Assembly (NCBI GenBank): GCA_965116015.1
Contig: OZ220477.1
Coordinates: 2,046,001 to 2,110,000 of the forward strand
DNA: 64,000 bases
Direction: 5' to 3'
Source of the DNA: S5-327 sp965116015
GTDB taxonomy: Bacteria > Chloroflexota > Dehalococcoidia > Lucifugimonadales > Australimonadaceae
Below the pieces are notes generated by a model. It searched no databases, was not told where the DNA came from, and was given only the letters and a program-made list of their open reading frames with translations. Positions within the stretch are counted from its first letter, which is position 1. Every line of letters starts with the position of its first letter. Below are positions 1 through 10,783 of the stretch, in pieces. Both the position numbers and the translations under genes were made by a program.

Positions 1-1
1 C

Positions 2-1893
<1,892 letters not shown>

Positions 1894-1894
<1 letters not shown>

Positions 1895-1937
1895 GGGAGC
1901 TTATGCTCCCCTGTTCCCTCAAAGTCGCGAGGGAACA
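1894..1937 (+). terminator. Tandem hairpins after hppA
   Basis: Two perfect stem-loops lie back to back. The first has 7-bp arms at 1894-1900 and 1905-1911 with loop TTAT. The second has 9-bp arms at 1912-1920 and 1929-1937 with an 8-nt loop. No T-run follows, so termination or 3'-end protection is inferred from position and symmetry only. Confidence 0.5.
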
Positions 1938-2035
1938 GAACAGATCAGAAAGCAGGGGAAATCTCCCGCCCTTCCCCTGCCATCCTCCCGGCCCCTCTGG
2001 CGACAGAGGACGCCCGCAAACTTAAGGAGTCTTGC

Positions 2036-2836
2036 ATGGACTTGGGAATCGACGGTAAGAGAGCGCTCGTAACCGGAGGCTCCCGCGGCATCGGCTACGC
2101 CGTCGCGCTGGAGCTCGCCCGCGAGGGCGTCGACATCGCGCTCTGCGCCCGCGACGCCGACGCCGCTGCCGGCGCGGCAGCCCGGATTGCGAGCGCAACC
2201 GGCGCGCGTGCCTTCGGATTCCGCGCCGACACCGGCGTTGCAACCGACATCGAACAGCTCGTCGCCGGCGCCGCCTCCGTCCTTGGCGGAATAGACATCC
2301 TCGTCAACAACGCCGCGCGAGTCGGAGGCACAGGCGGCCCCGACTCCCTCGCGCAGCTCAACGAGCCTATGCTGCAAGCCGACTTCAACGTGAAGATTAT
2401 GGGCTACCTGCGCTGCGCCCGCGAAGCCGTTCCCTTTATGGAGCAGGCCGGGTGGGGCCGCATCATCAATATGGATGGCATGGCCGCGCGCAACGCCGCA
2501 GGCGTCAGCGGCGGCCTGCGCAACGCCGCCGTTATGAACTTCACCAAGGTGATGTCCGAAGAGCTTGGCCCCAAAGGAATCACCGTCAACGCCGTCCACC
2601 CTGCCGTCACCAAGACCGAGGCGCTGATCGAGCGTCTTCAAACGAATGCCGAACGCGACAGCATAACAATCGAAGAAGCGGAACGGCGCATCGCCAGCGC
2701 AAACGCCATCAAACGCCTGGTGACCGCAGACGAAATCGCATCGGTCGTCGCATTCCTCTGCTCGCAGCAAGCGGGCTGCATCACCGGCGAAGCCGTTGCC
2801 CCAGCCGGCGGCAACTCCCGCTCAGTCTTCTACTAA
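2036..2836 (+). CDS. SDR-family protein lacking the catalytic Ser/Tyr/Lys
   Basis: Short-chain dehydrogenase/reductase fold, 266 aa. The cofactor motif TGGSRGIG (residues 13-20) and the NNAA motif (91-94) are intact, as is N118. The catalytic YxxxK, expected just before AAVMNFTK, is missing: the Tyr site aligns with G159 and the Lys site with N163 (local sequence SGGLRNAAV). The usual Ser strand reads INMDGM. The protein probably still binds a nucleotide but should not do standard SDR hydride-transfer chemistry. It may be a non-catalytic partner or use another mechanism. Homologues with a similar GLRNAAV stretch exist as far as I recall, so this looks like a subfamily trait and not recent damage. 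It lies alone downstream of hppA, before a Rid gene. Confidence 0.85.
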   Translation: MDLGIDGKRALVTGGSRGIGYAVALELAREGVDIALCARDADAAAGAAARIASATGARAFGFRADTGVATDIEQLVAGAASVLGGIDILVNNAARVGGTGGPDSLAQLNEPMLQADFNVKIMGYLRCAREAVPFMEQAGWGRIINMDGMAARNAAGVSGGLRNAAVMNFTKVMSEELGPKGITVNAVHPAVTKTEALIERLQTNAERDSITIEEAERRIASANAIKRLVTADEIASVVAFLCSQQAGCITGEAVAPAGGNSRSVFY

Positions 2837-2926
2837 AGGCTCCGGAATATCAGAAGCTGCCGGCCCAAGCAGCGAACAGAGCACGCCGAGGGCGCTTCGA
2901 TCGACCTGCTAGAGAACCCCATAGCA

Positions 2927-3313
2927 ATGCCCCGATCCAACATCAGCGGCAATAGCCCTTACGAAAGCGCCATCGGCTACTCGCGCGCAGTCCGCGTGGG
3001 AAGCGCAGTCTACGTCTCAGGGACCGTCGCAACCACAGACGATGGCTCGCCGGCGCCCGCAGGCGATGCCTACGCCCAGGCGAGGCAGGCGCTCGCTAAC
3101 ATCCAAACCGCCCTCGCCGAGGCGGGAGCCGCCCTCGCCGATGTCGTCCGCACCCGGATGTACCTCGTTAACGCCAACGACTGGGAAGCAGTCGCCCGCG
3201 CTCACCGCGAATTCTTCGGCGAAACGCGCCCAGCCGCAACAATGATCGAGGTCAGCCGCCTCCTCGACCCCGAAATGCTCGTGGAGATAGAAGCGGATGC
3301 CGTCATCGAGTGA
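2927..3313 (+). CDS. Rid (YjgF/YER057c/UK114) family protein
   Basis: Rid-fold protein of 128 aa, a small family that forms trimers. True RidA hydrolyses reactive enamines/imines using an Arg (E. coli Arg105) in a PAR(S/T) motif. Here the matching stretch reads RPAATMIEV, so the residue is Ala. The C-terminal EIEADAV and the RTRMYL segment fit the family well. With the key Arg gone, this is more likely one of the other Rid subfamilies, whose role is less certain, than housekeeping RidA. It follows the SDR gene by 90 bp on the same strand and may be co-transcribed. Fold assignment is firm; function is open. Confidence 0.85.
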   Translation: MPRSNISGNSPYESAIGYSRAVRVGSAVYVSGTVATTDDGSPAPAGDAYAQARQALANIQTALAEAGAALADVVRTRMYLVNANDWEAVARAHREFFGETRPAATMIEVSRLLDPEMLVEIEADAVIE

Positions 3314-3395
3314 TTCCGCCCACTGTCGGCCAAGGTATCGCCGCAATGCCCCCGTTGCCTGTCGCAAGCTCGTCCACTCCCCCTTGCAGCCGCTC

Positions 3396-4503
3396 CTAAA
3401 CCTGCGACCCGTCGACGCTCCACAACAGATACGCGCGCATCAGCTCGTTCAGCTCCCCGTCGAGCACAAGCTCCGGATTGGTCGACTCGAACCCCGTCCG
3501 ATGATCCTTCACAAGCTTGTACGGATGCAGCACGTAGCTCCGTATCTGGTTCCCCCAGCCGGCAGCGACGTGCTCCCCCTTCAACGCAGCGCGCTCCTCC
3601 GCGTGCTTTCGCTCCTCGATATCGATTAGCCGCGCGCGCAGAATCTTCATCGCCGCCTCGCGGTTCTGTAGCTGCGACCTCTCATTCTGGCAAGAGACCA
3701 CCAGCCCCGACGGAAGATGCCGAATGCGCACCGCCGTCGAATTCTTCTGCACGTGCTGCCCACCCGCCCCGCTCGCCTTGAACACCTCCATCTCGATGTC
3801 GTCAGGATCGATCCGCACCTCAATATCCCCTTCAGCCTCCGGAAGCGCCTCCACAAGCGCGAACGACGTGTGCCGGGCGTGCGCAGCGTCGAACCGCGAA
3901 AGACGAACCAGCCGGTGCACGCCCCGCTCGGCTTTCGCGTACCCATACGCGTTCGGCCCCGAAATCTCCAGCGTAACGCTCTTCACCCCAGCCTCTTCCC
4001 CAACCGACAGATCAAGCGCCGCCGACCGGTATCCCGAAAGCTCCGCCCACCGCGTATACATCCGCATCAGCATCTCAGTCCAGTCCTGCGCGTCAGTCCC
4101 CCCGGCCCCCGCGTGGATTGCGATGATCGCTCCGCGGTCGTCGTGCTCCCCCGAGAGAATGAGATCAATCTCCCGCCGCTCCGATTCCGCCGCCAGCTGC
4201 TCGAACTCAGCGCCCAGCTCCGCGGCAATCTCTGCATCTTGCGCCTCGATCGCCAGCTCCGTCAGCTCCGCCGCGGAGGCGATTCGCCCTTCAAGCCCCC
4301 GCCACCCGTCGATGCTCGACCGCAGACGCGCCAGACGCTTCATCGTCGCTTGCGCGCTCACAGGGTCGCTCCAGAAATCAGACTCCGCCGCCGCCGCTTC
4401 CAGACGGTCGGCCTCTACCGCGCGGCCAGCAACGTCAAAGACGCGCCATGACATCGGCGACGTGCTCGCCTAAGTCGGCGAGGCGCTGGCGCAGCTCATC
4501 CAT
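3396..4503 (-). CDS. prfB: Peptide chain release factor 2, made by programmed +1 frameshift
   Basis: Class I release factor that recognises UAA and UGA and triggers peptide release. Translation starts at ATG 4503-4501, with AAGGAG at 4517-4512, and reads 22 codons (MDELRQRL...VMARL) to an in-frame TGA at 4437-4435 in the classic CTT-TGA-C context. A +1 slip on CTT joins the remaining 346 codons, giving about 368 aa, normal for RF2. The catalytic GGQ is present (SGAGGQHVQKNS). The anticodon-like tripeptide, SPF in RF2, reads SRF here (RLVRLSRFDAAHARHTSF, codon CGG). No strong internal Shine-Dalgarno sits just before the slip site, unlike E. coli. RF2 must work, since many genes in this window end in TGA. 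The product is not in doubt. Confidence 0.95.
4434..4440 (-). promoter_or_regulatory. prfB +1 frameshift heptamer CTTTGAC
   Basis: Read on the minus strand this is CTT TGA C, the conserved slippery site of prfB autoregulation. When RF2 is scarce the ribosome pauses at TGA and slips +1 into the main frame. Both flanking frames encode conserved RF2 sequence, which supports a functional site over a mutation. Confidence 0.9.
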
Positions 4504-4584
4504 GGCGCATGCTCCTTCGAGCGAATCGAATAGCCAGCCCGCTTCCCTCCGGACTGCGTCTTGCCAGTATAACCACAACCCCGA

Positions 4585-4678
4585 CTCGCGACCCCGTGCG
4601 CGCAATGCCAGCGCCTCTGACTGTCGCTGTAGCGCATCGTCGACGCTCGCGACCCCGTGCGCGCAATGCCAGCGCCTC
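4585..4678. repeat. Two exact 33-bp direct repeats, 61 bp apart
   Basis: Bases 4585-4617 and 4646-4678 are identical and separated by 28 bp. They lie between the prfB start and tRNA-Pro, so they are in or near the prfB 5' leader/promoter. I see no internal dyad or coding potential. They could be a local duplication or paired regulator sites. Confidence 0.8.
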
Positions 4679-4756
4679 CGCTCAGGAAGCCGCTACCCGC
4701 CACGTGAGGCATTGAACGCCCAGCCCCGGCTGTGCTACGCTCATCTCCCCTGCGGT

Positions 4757-4833
4757 CGGGGTGTGGCGCAGCCCGGTAGCGCACCTGCATGGGGTGCAGG
4801 GGGTCGTTGGTTCAAATCCAATCACCCCGACCA
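4757..4833 (+). tRNA. tRNA-Pro (anticodon GGG)
   Basis: Full cloverleaf. Acceptor arms CGGGGTG (4757-4763) and CACCCCG (4823-4829) pair. The anticodon loop ATGGGGT gives anticodon GGG, reading CCC/CCU. The T-loop is TTCAAAT. Discriminator A and CCA are encoded. Confidence 0.95.
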
Positions 4834-4900
4834 ACTCTCCCGAACTCGCATCGCGGCGCAGGCGAGCAGACCTCCCTTGCAGCCGCGCGGAGGCCCACCG

Positions 4901-5326
4901 ATGACGACATCCGGCGGCAAACCAGAGTGGGTGCTCGACCATCTCCAGCGCTATCGCGACTCCGACGGCGAAGACGGCCATATGTGGCGCGGCTACCCCA
5001 CGCTCCTCCTCACGACCACCGGCCGCAAGTCCGGAACTGACATCACAACCCCGCTGATCTACGGAGAACACGAAGGCCGCTACCTCGTCGTCGCCTCGCG
5101 CGGCGGCGCCCCCGAGCACCCCCAGTGGTACAAGAACCTGTCCGTAAACCCCACCGTCGGAGTCCAGATCAAGGCCGACAAATTCCGCGCTGTCGCCCGC
5201 GCCGCAGATTACAAAGAGAAGCCGCCCCTGTGGCGCCTTATGGCTGGCGTCTACCCCCCGTACGATGAGTACCAGAGCCGCACCGAACGCGAAATCCCCG
5301 TCGTTATCCTCGAACGCGTCGGCTGA
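4901..5326 (+). CDS. Deazaflavin (F420)-dependent nitroreductase-family protein
   Basis: Small Ddn-like oxidoreductase (141 aa) of the family that binds reduced F420 or a flavin in a split-barrel fold. The family signature is clear: LLLTTTGRKSG followed by TPLIY, then YLVVASRGGAPEHPQWYKNL, then the NP...V strand. The start is ATG 4901, placed 7 bp after GGAGG (4889-4893); the frame is open further upstream but covers the tRNA gene. Family members reduce quinones or nitro compounds in actinobacteria; the substrate here is unknown. It is probably monocistronic or followed by the next lipoprotein gene 65 bp later. Family call is sure, cofactor is inferred. Confidence 0.9.
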   Translation: MTTSGGKPEWVLDHLQRYRDSDGEDGHMWRGYPTLLLTTTGRKSGTDITTPLIYGEHEGRYLVVASRGGAPEHPQWYKNLSVNPTVGVQIKADKFRAVARAADYKEKPPLWRLMAGVYPPYDEYQSRTEREIPVVILERVG

Positions 5327-5391
5327 TCCCGATGCGCCCTGCCCCCGCAGCCCTCTACCCTGCGCGGCCCCCGACCTCAGGAAGACAGGTA

Positions 5392-6189
5392 ATGAGGCCT
5401 CGCTTCGTATACGTGATGAGCACACTCCTCCTGGCGGCAGCCGGTCTGCTGCTGACCGCCTGCGGGAGCGACCCAACGCCAACCCCGACGCCCACGCCTA
5501 CGCCAACTCCAACTCCAACTCCAACGCCTCCAACAGTTCTGGCGATTACCAGCGATTACCACCCCTTCAACTTCATCAACGACGCAGGCGAGGTCGATGG
5601 CCTCGACCGAGAAGTAGGCGAGGGGTTGTGCCGCCGCGCCAACATCGAATGCGTGTGGGAGGTCCACGAGTGGGATACGCTCATCCCCAACCTCATAGCA
5701 GGGGAATTCGACGCCGTCATCGCCGGTATGAGCATCACCTCCAAGCGCGAGGAACTCATCGACTTCACAGAGGCCTACTACCCGCCAGTCCCCTCCGTCT
5801 ACATCGCCAGAGCTGGTGAAGGCGCCGCCGCCCTCAACGGCAGAATCGGAGCCTCAGTCAACACCATCTTCTCCGACTATTTCACCGAAATAGGAGAACC
5901 GTTCGTGCCGCTCGACGGCTCTGTGAACGTCATCATTGCCCTCCTCAACAACGACGTGGATGCCGTCATCGTCGATCACGGCTACGCCGTAGACCAGCTC
6001 TCGCACTACGAAGGACAACTGGAGATCGTGGGCGACCCCGTGCAGATAGACCGCGGCCTCGGCGTCGGCGTGCGCAAGGGCAGTCCACTGGAGGCCAAGC
6101 TCGACGAAGCCCTCGCCTCGATGAAAGCCGACGGCTCCTTGAACGCCCTCCTCCTCAAGTGGATAGGCGCAGACGCAGCCACATTCTGA
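5392..6189 (+). CDS. Family 3 extracellular solute-binding lipoprotein
   Basis: Periplasmic-type binding protein (265 aa) anchored as a lipoprotein, likely for an amino acid or similar polar solute. The signal peptide ends in the lipobox LTAC, followed by a (PT)n linker of about 20 residues, then the SBP_bac_3 domain (SDYHPFNFIND...GEVDGLDREVGEGLCRRA, DAVIAGMSITSKREELIDFT). The start ATG 5392 follows AGGAAGACAGG; an internal ATG at 5416 also keeps the signal peptide. No permease or ATPase gene is adjacent, so it must work with a distant transporter or act as a sensor. It converges on the helicase gene; a 14-bp perfect palindrome (6260-6273) sits between the two ends. Confidence 0.9.
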   Translation: MRPRFVYVMSTLLLAAAGLLLTACGSDPTPTPTPTPTPTPTPTPTPPTVLAITSDYHPFNFINDAGEVDGLDREVGEGLCRRANIECVWEVHEWDTLIPNLIAGEFDAVIAGMSITSKREELIDFTEAYYPPVPSVYIARAGEGAAALNGRIGASVNTIFSDYFTEIGEPFVPLDGSVNVIIALLNNDVDAVIVDHGYAVDQLSHYEGQLEIVGDPVQIDRGLGVGVRKGSPLEAKLDEALASMKADGSLNALLLKWIGADAATF

Positions 6190-6276
6190 TTCCCAGGCCC
6201 CTGCTTCTCCCCGTCGTTCCCGCTCCCCTCGGTCCCCCGCTCAAGCGACTGCCTCCCACAGGAGAGCTCTCCTTGA

Positions 6277-9200
6277 CTAGCCCTCTAGCCCGTCAGAACA
6301 GACAGTGCGGACCACCTGCGGCTCGCGCGCCTGTGGACGATCGGAATCCTCGGGCGGAGCGAGACGGAAACGCGCGCGCAGCGCCTCCAGCCGTGTGCGG
6401 AGCTCTGAACCAGCCAATCCCTGCTCCCGAATCTTGCTCAACTCCTGCTCCGCCTGCTGCGGCAGATCCCCCGTAAAGATGCGCCGGAGCGCGTCGATGC
6501 GCCCCGCATCGACCGCCTCCCCCGCCTCTCGCAGCGCGGCATTGAGCCGCCCCGACACGTAGCGCCGCGCTCGCGAGTCATGGGATCTCCTCGCCCTCCC
6601 CAAGCGACGTTGAAACTCCCGCTTGAACGCCTCGAACGCAGCCGTCACCCGCTCGTTCGTATCTTCCGGCAGCGGCTCCGCCGGAGCGTCCGGCTCGCAC
6701 CTCGCCGCCTCCACGAACTGCGCCGGAGTGATAGCCCGCGGCTGAAGATCAGACCCAACTGCGTAGCAACCGTTCACCCCTCGCGATCCTCCCGCGCCCA
6801 GCAGAACGATAGTCTCCGAAGGCTTGGGAGCCTCGAACGGCGACGGCGCCATCGTCGCCGGCGACATCAGCGGCGCCTGCTCCCCGTCGACCGTCGCCCC
6901 GTTCCGCGCGTAGTTGTCGTCGCCGAACTCCGACCGCTCCGGACGCGCCCTGAGCGCCGACCGTATCCCGTCGGGAAGCTCCGTGATCGTTCGCCAAAGC
7001 TCAGGATCGCCCTCCTTGATTCGCTGCAACTCCGCCGTCGCATGCTGATGCGCTGTCACCTCGCCCAGCCCATCCTCCGCATCCGGCATCTCCTTCCTGT
7101 CGTAGATGCAATAGAGCGCATCGTCGTTAAGATGCTCCCCCTCAGACAGCAGCTGGTTATCCAGCCCTATGGCGTCGTGAAACGACTGAATGCGGCGCCC
7201 TACCCGCTCCGTCAAGGATAGACCCGCATCCACCTCCACATCCGGCCACATATTGTGCAACCGGATGACAGAATGCCGCGTTCCGATGCGGTCCACCCGC
7301 CCGAAACGCTGGATGAGACGCACCGGATTCCAGTGCAGATCGTAATTCAGCGCCCGGGCGCAGTCCTGCAAGTTCTGACCCTCCGAAACAATGTCCGTGG
7401 CCAGCAGAATTCTGATCTCCGGCCCCGGACGCTTCTCATTTCGCGACAGGTTCGACCCCGGAGAGAACCGCTTGACCACGCTCTCCGCCTGATGTCGCAC
7501 GCTCCCCGTCAGCATCGCGATTCCCGGATCGCCCTCCCCTGGATTCAGCTCCCGATACAGATACGAAATCGTCGTCTCCGCCTCCGAGAAGATCAGAATC
7601 TTCTCGCCCTTCACCTCCTCCCGCTCCAGGAAATCCCGCAGCGCCCGCAGCTTGTCGTCGTCCTCCGCCGTGATGCCGCTCACCCGCGACAGAACGCCGC
7701 TCAGAACCCCGTGATCCGCATCGAGGTCGTCCATCCACCTGACAACATCGAAGTCGGCGACATCATGAACCAGCTTGGCGCTCGCATTCCCCTGCCCTCG
7801 CCGCCGCTCCTCTTCCTGCGACAGCATCTCCAGGAGATCCCCCGCCTCGAAAGCCTGACCCGCCAGCATCCGCGCCGCCGTATCGCCGATAGGAACGTAC
7901 CCGCCCCCCAGCGCCGACCGGAAGTTCCGATTGCTCTGACTCAACGCCCTCAGCGTGGAGCGGAACGCCTCGATGCTCGACTCCAACCGCTTGAGTAACA
8001 GCACGTTCATCAGCGCGGCGATGCGGTGCGCCGCCCTGAACAAATCCCGGTACTCGTCCTTGCCCCTCGCTTCCGCCCTCACGTAATCAGTAGCCCGGTA
8101 CCGCGCCCCCTTGTGCTGGCGCAGTCCTCCCACTAGCTCCTCCAGAGAGCCCGCCTTCGCGTAGACCCTATCGAGACGATACGCAACATTGTCCAGAACC
8201 GGCTCCGGAAAAACGACCGGCTCCCCCGCCACCATTGCCGTATCACCGTACAGCCGCTCGATATCCTTGCGCCTCCGCCGTATGAACACAGGAGCCAGCG
8301 CCTGCGCGATATCCGCCTTCGGAACCGATGGCGCGGCCGGCGGCAGCGGAGGCGCCGTCGCCGCCTTGCTCGCTTCCCACGCCCTGAACTCCCGCTCGTA
8401 CTCCTCGAACTCAGCCCGATGTTGCTGCCACCTCTGAGCGTTGTTGAAATACGCGCTCAGGCTCGCCGGCTCGATATTCAGCCCGTGCTCCATGTCGTCG
8501 AGAAAGAGCGTCAGCTGCCGGTAAATGTCCATCGGCCCCAGATTCTGCGGCGTCGCGCTGAGCAAGATTACCTTGTGGTCGCCAGACTCTAGGTAGCTGC
8601 GCAACCCGATGGACCGCCGATTCACGTTGCGGAAGTTATGAGCCTCGTCCACCAGCACCGCCCCCCTGTTGGGATACGCCTGCCCCAGAACGATTCCCTG
8701 CCCCGCCCTCTCAGACTCCACATACCGCCCCAACTCCTCGTCGAACTCAGCGTCCGGAGGCGGCGCGACGACGCTGTGCGAAACAACCGCCGCTCCCAGC
8801 GCGAACCGCTCGTTGAACGACTCCCACATCGACTTCAGCCCCGCCGGACACAGAATCAGCGGCGGCCCGTCGTTCGGATAGCTCGCCCGCAGCTGCCGCA
8901 GCAGCTCCGCCCCCACATACGTCTTCCCCAGCCCAACCACATCGCCGATATAAGCTCCCCCGTGCTCCTCAATCATCCGCAGCCCCTGACGCACCGCATC
9001 CATCTGAAAATTCGCCAGCTCCTCCGTGCGCTGAGGCCGAAGCTCGACATCCGGAACATCTGCGTAGTACAGCTCGTACAGCCCCTTCAGATAAACGTGA
9101 TACGGAGGCGTAGCCGCCAGCGGCCACGACCGCGCCAGCGCCGCCTCGAGCGCCTCGCTGATGTCCTGCGAATCCTTCCACAGCGTCTCGAACCACTCGC

Positions 9201-9771
9201 GCAGAGCCTCCATCTCCGCATCCCCAGTCACGCGAACATTCAGCTCCGTATTCCCCGAGAACCCCGCAAGCGTCATATTCGACGACCCCACCACCGCCGC
9301 TCCCGGCTCCGCATGATTCTCGTACCAGCACAGGTACGCCTTCGCGTGCAGCGGACTCCGAAGATACGCCCTAACCTCCGCCTTCCCCGACGCAATCATA
9401 TCGCGCAGCGAGCGCACCGCCCGCTCCGAATCAGCATCCTGTGGAAGAGACGCCACCCCGGCCGCGACGTGCTCCACCGACTCCCGAGCCGCGCTCTCCC
9501 GCTCCCGACGCTGCACGATGCTGTCCGCCTCCAGTTGCGCCCGCAGCGCCTCGGCCTGCTGCGCCCCGAGCGCCGCCTCCTCCAGCGTCGGACGATCCGA
9601 CCGCCCCACAAGAATGCGAACCTTCTCCAGCCGCTCGAAACTACCCGCCACCTTTTGGAACCCCGACATAAACAGATAGCCCACCGCGATATCCGCCCGC
9701 GCCGAACTCCCAAGCATCTCCTGCAGCCGCGTCAGCAGATTAGGCTCAGTCGTCGCATGCAGAATGTTCAT
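6277..9771 (-). CDS. PLD-type nuclease / SNF2 helicase fusion, defence-type
   Basis: Large DNA-acting protein (1164 aa). The N-terminal phospholipase-D-like domain (about residues 1-190) carries one HxK motif (HAKAYL near 142) and GSSNMTLAGFSGNTELN, a half-site that would need to dimerise. An SF2/SNF2 helicase follows: DVVGLGKT (near 278), VDEAH (near 375), LLSATPQN (near 405) and a C-terminal half with ATDIVSEGQNLQ and QRFGRVDRIG. ATG 9771 has GGAG 7 bp upstream; ATG 9777 is in frame but too close. It starts 18 bp after the methyltransferase stop, so the two form one operon. Helicase-PLD proteins beside big adenine methylases are known in defence islands; restriction of unmethylated DNA is the natural guess, not shown here. 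Confidence 0.85.
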   Translation of the reverse strand: MNILHATTEPNLLTRLQEMLGSSARADIAVGYLFMSGFQKVAGSFERLEKVRILVGRSDRPTLEEAALGAQQAEALRAQLEADSIVQRRERESAARESVEHVAAGVASLPQDADSERAVRSLRDMIASGKAEVRAYLRSPLHAKAYLCWYENHAEPGAAVVGSSNMTLAGFSGNTELNVRVTGDAEMEALREWFETLWKDSQDISEALEAALARSWPLAATPPYHVYLKGLYELYYADVPDVELRPQRTEELANFQMDAVRQGLRMIEEHGGAYIGDVVGLGKTYVGAELLRQLRASYPNDGPPLILCPAGLKSMWESFNERFALGAAVVSHSVVAPPPDAEFDEELGRYVESERAGQGIVLGQAYPNRGAVLVDEAHNFRNVNRRSIGLRSYLESGDHKVILLSATPQNLGPMDIYRQLTLFLDDMEHGLNIEPASLSAYFNNAQRWQQHRAEFEEYEREFRAWEASKAATAPPLPPAAPSVPKADIAQALAPVFIRRRRKDIERLYGDTAMVAGEPVVFPEPVLDNVAYRLDRVYAKAGSLEELVGGLRQHKGARYRATDYVRAEARGKDEYRDLFRAAHRIAALMNVLLLKRLESSIEAFRSTLRALSQSNRNFRSALGGGYVPIGDTAARMLAGQAFEAGDLLEMLSQEEERRRGQGNASAKLVHDVADFDVVRWMDDLDADHGVLSGVLSRVSGITAEDDDKLRALRDFLEREEVKGEKILIFSEAETTISYLYRELNPGEGDPGIAMLTGSVRHQAESVVKRFSPGSNLSRNEKRPGPEIRILLATDIVSEGQNLQDCARALNYDLHWNPVRLIQRFGRVDRIGTRHSVIRLHNMWPDVEVDAGLSLTERVGRRIQSFHDAIGLDNQLLSEGEHLNDDALYCIYDRKEMPDAEDGLGEVTAHQHATAELQRIKEGDPELWRTITELPDGIRSALRARPERSEFGDDNYARNGATVDGEQAPLMSPATMAPSPFEAPKPSETIVLLGAGGSRGVNGCYAVGSDLQPRAITPAQFVEAARCEPDAPAEPLPEDTNERVTAAFEAFKREFQRRLGRARRSHDSRARRYVSGRLNAALREAGEAVDAGRIDALRRIFTGDLPQQAEQELSKIREQGLAGSELRTRLEALRARFRLAPPEDSDRPQAREPQVVRTVCSDGLEG

Positions 9772-9789
9772 AGCCATTCTCCAGTGCCA

Positions 9790-10758
9790 TCACACACTCC
9801 GCGCCCGGCGCAGACGATCCCCCACCAGCTTCGCGACCCCCTCGTACACCGCATCGCGCTCCCCCGACGTCAACCCCAGCGCGTCGAACACCGCGTCGTC
9901 CACCTCACGCCGCGCAGCCGACGGCGCAAGCACATCCCACTCCGTGCTCTCGAACACTCCCGCGTCTACCTCCGGCAATAGCTCAGGGTTGACTATGGAA
10001 AGATTCCTTGTCTCGTAAGTTTGAATCTCTAGCACTCCTTCTCCGAAATTCGATCTGCTTTCGATATTCACCATCAGTTGGAACAGTGTTGAGTTGATGG
10101 CTTGGCATAGCTGTATTGAAGAAACACTGTCGGTTGCAGACATCACCTGGAAATTGTCAGTGAACAGAGCCCCCGATACTGCCAAGAAAGCCCGCGCGAC
10201 CGTATTCACGAATTTGTTCATTCCCAGATGAACATTGTCCCGTTTTCCCAAATCGTACCATCGATGTCGAGACATGATTCCCTTCGTGAGATTAAATCCT
10301 TTCCGTTCGCCCCATTCGATGTATTTCAGCGCACCGGAGCCCCTCAGATTGCCTTTTGCCATATGGCACATGAACAGACGCTTCGGCAACGCCGCCGGAT
10401 TCACGACAATGTTGCGCGATTCCCGAGGCGTGCTCATAACAGGACGGCAGTACTCCGGCTCGATGCCGAACTCAGCAATGCGCTCCGATGTCAAACAGAA
10501 GAAAGCATTAGCCCCGGTCAAGACACCGAGCCGCACAGTCGCCACATCGCCTAGCCTCGCGAGCCTGTCACCGTACTTCGCCCGGATATGATGATAGATA
10601 TCCGGCGCGCGCAAGTACTTTCCTCCCCACTTATCGCCGACATACTTGCCGTCGCTCGTTCCCGCGGCAATCAGCTCATCGCGGCTCTTGCGTATCTCGC
10701 GCCGTTGAGTTGGGTCAGAAACCGCAATCGCGAATTGGGCGCGTAGCGACGAGTCTCT
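9790..10758 (-). pseudogene. 3' part (target-recognition half) of the interrupted DNA methyltransferase
   Basis: This continues the reading frame of the methyltransferase at 10759-12951, from which it is cut off by one TAA. About 322 codons remain: a linker (AVSDPTQRREIRKSRDEL, KYVGDKWGGKYLRAPD), then a TaqI/MmeI-like target recognition domain (LGDVATVRLGVLTGANAFF, PEYCRPV, LQVMVNIESRSN-type end). No good start codon with a ribosome site is seen at the new 5' end; the first candidate is TTG 10614. The segment around 10000-10450 is clearly richer in A+T than its surroundings, about 42% GC over 10021-10080. That suggests a recognition domain swapped in from elsewhere. If the stop is an assembly error, this is simply the C-terminus of one 1052-aa enzyme. 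Confidence 0.75.
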
Positions 10759-10783
10759 TTACTCGTCGCTACGCGCCCAATTC
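10732..10783. repeat. Perfect 23-bp inverted repeat with 6-bp loop
   Basis: Arms 10732-10754 and 10761-10783 are exact reverse complements around CTCTTT. It lies inside the methyltransferase coding frame, and the TAA that breaks the gene (10761-10759 on the minus strand) is at the stem-loop junction. A 23-bp perfect hairpin inside a conserved enzyme gene is far beyond chance. It could come from template switching at a shorter quasi-palindrome, from an assembly or chimera artefact, or be a placed element. Confidence 0.95.

Noticed and set aside
4435..4437. TGA in prfB as a nonsense mutation
   Set aside because: CTTTGAC context and conserved sequence in both frames identify the programmed frameshift.
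8638..9981. 447-codon plus-strand open frame opposite the helicase
   Set aside because: Arg/Pro/His-rich shadow of the helicase gene with no domain.
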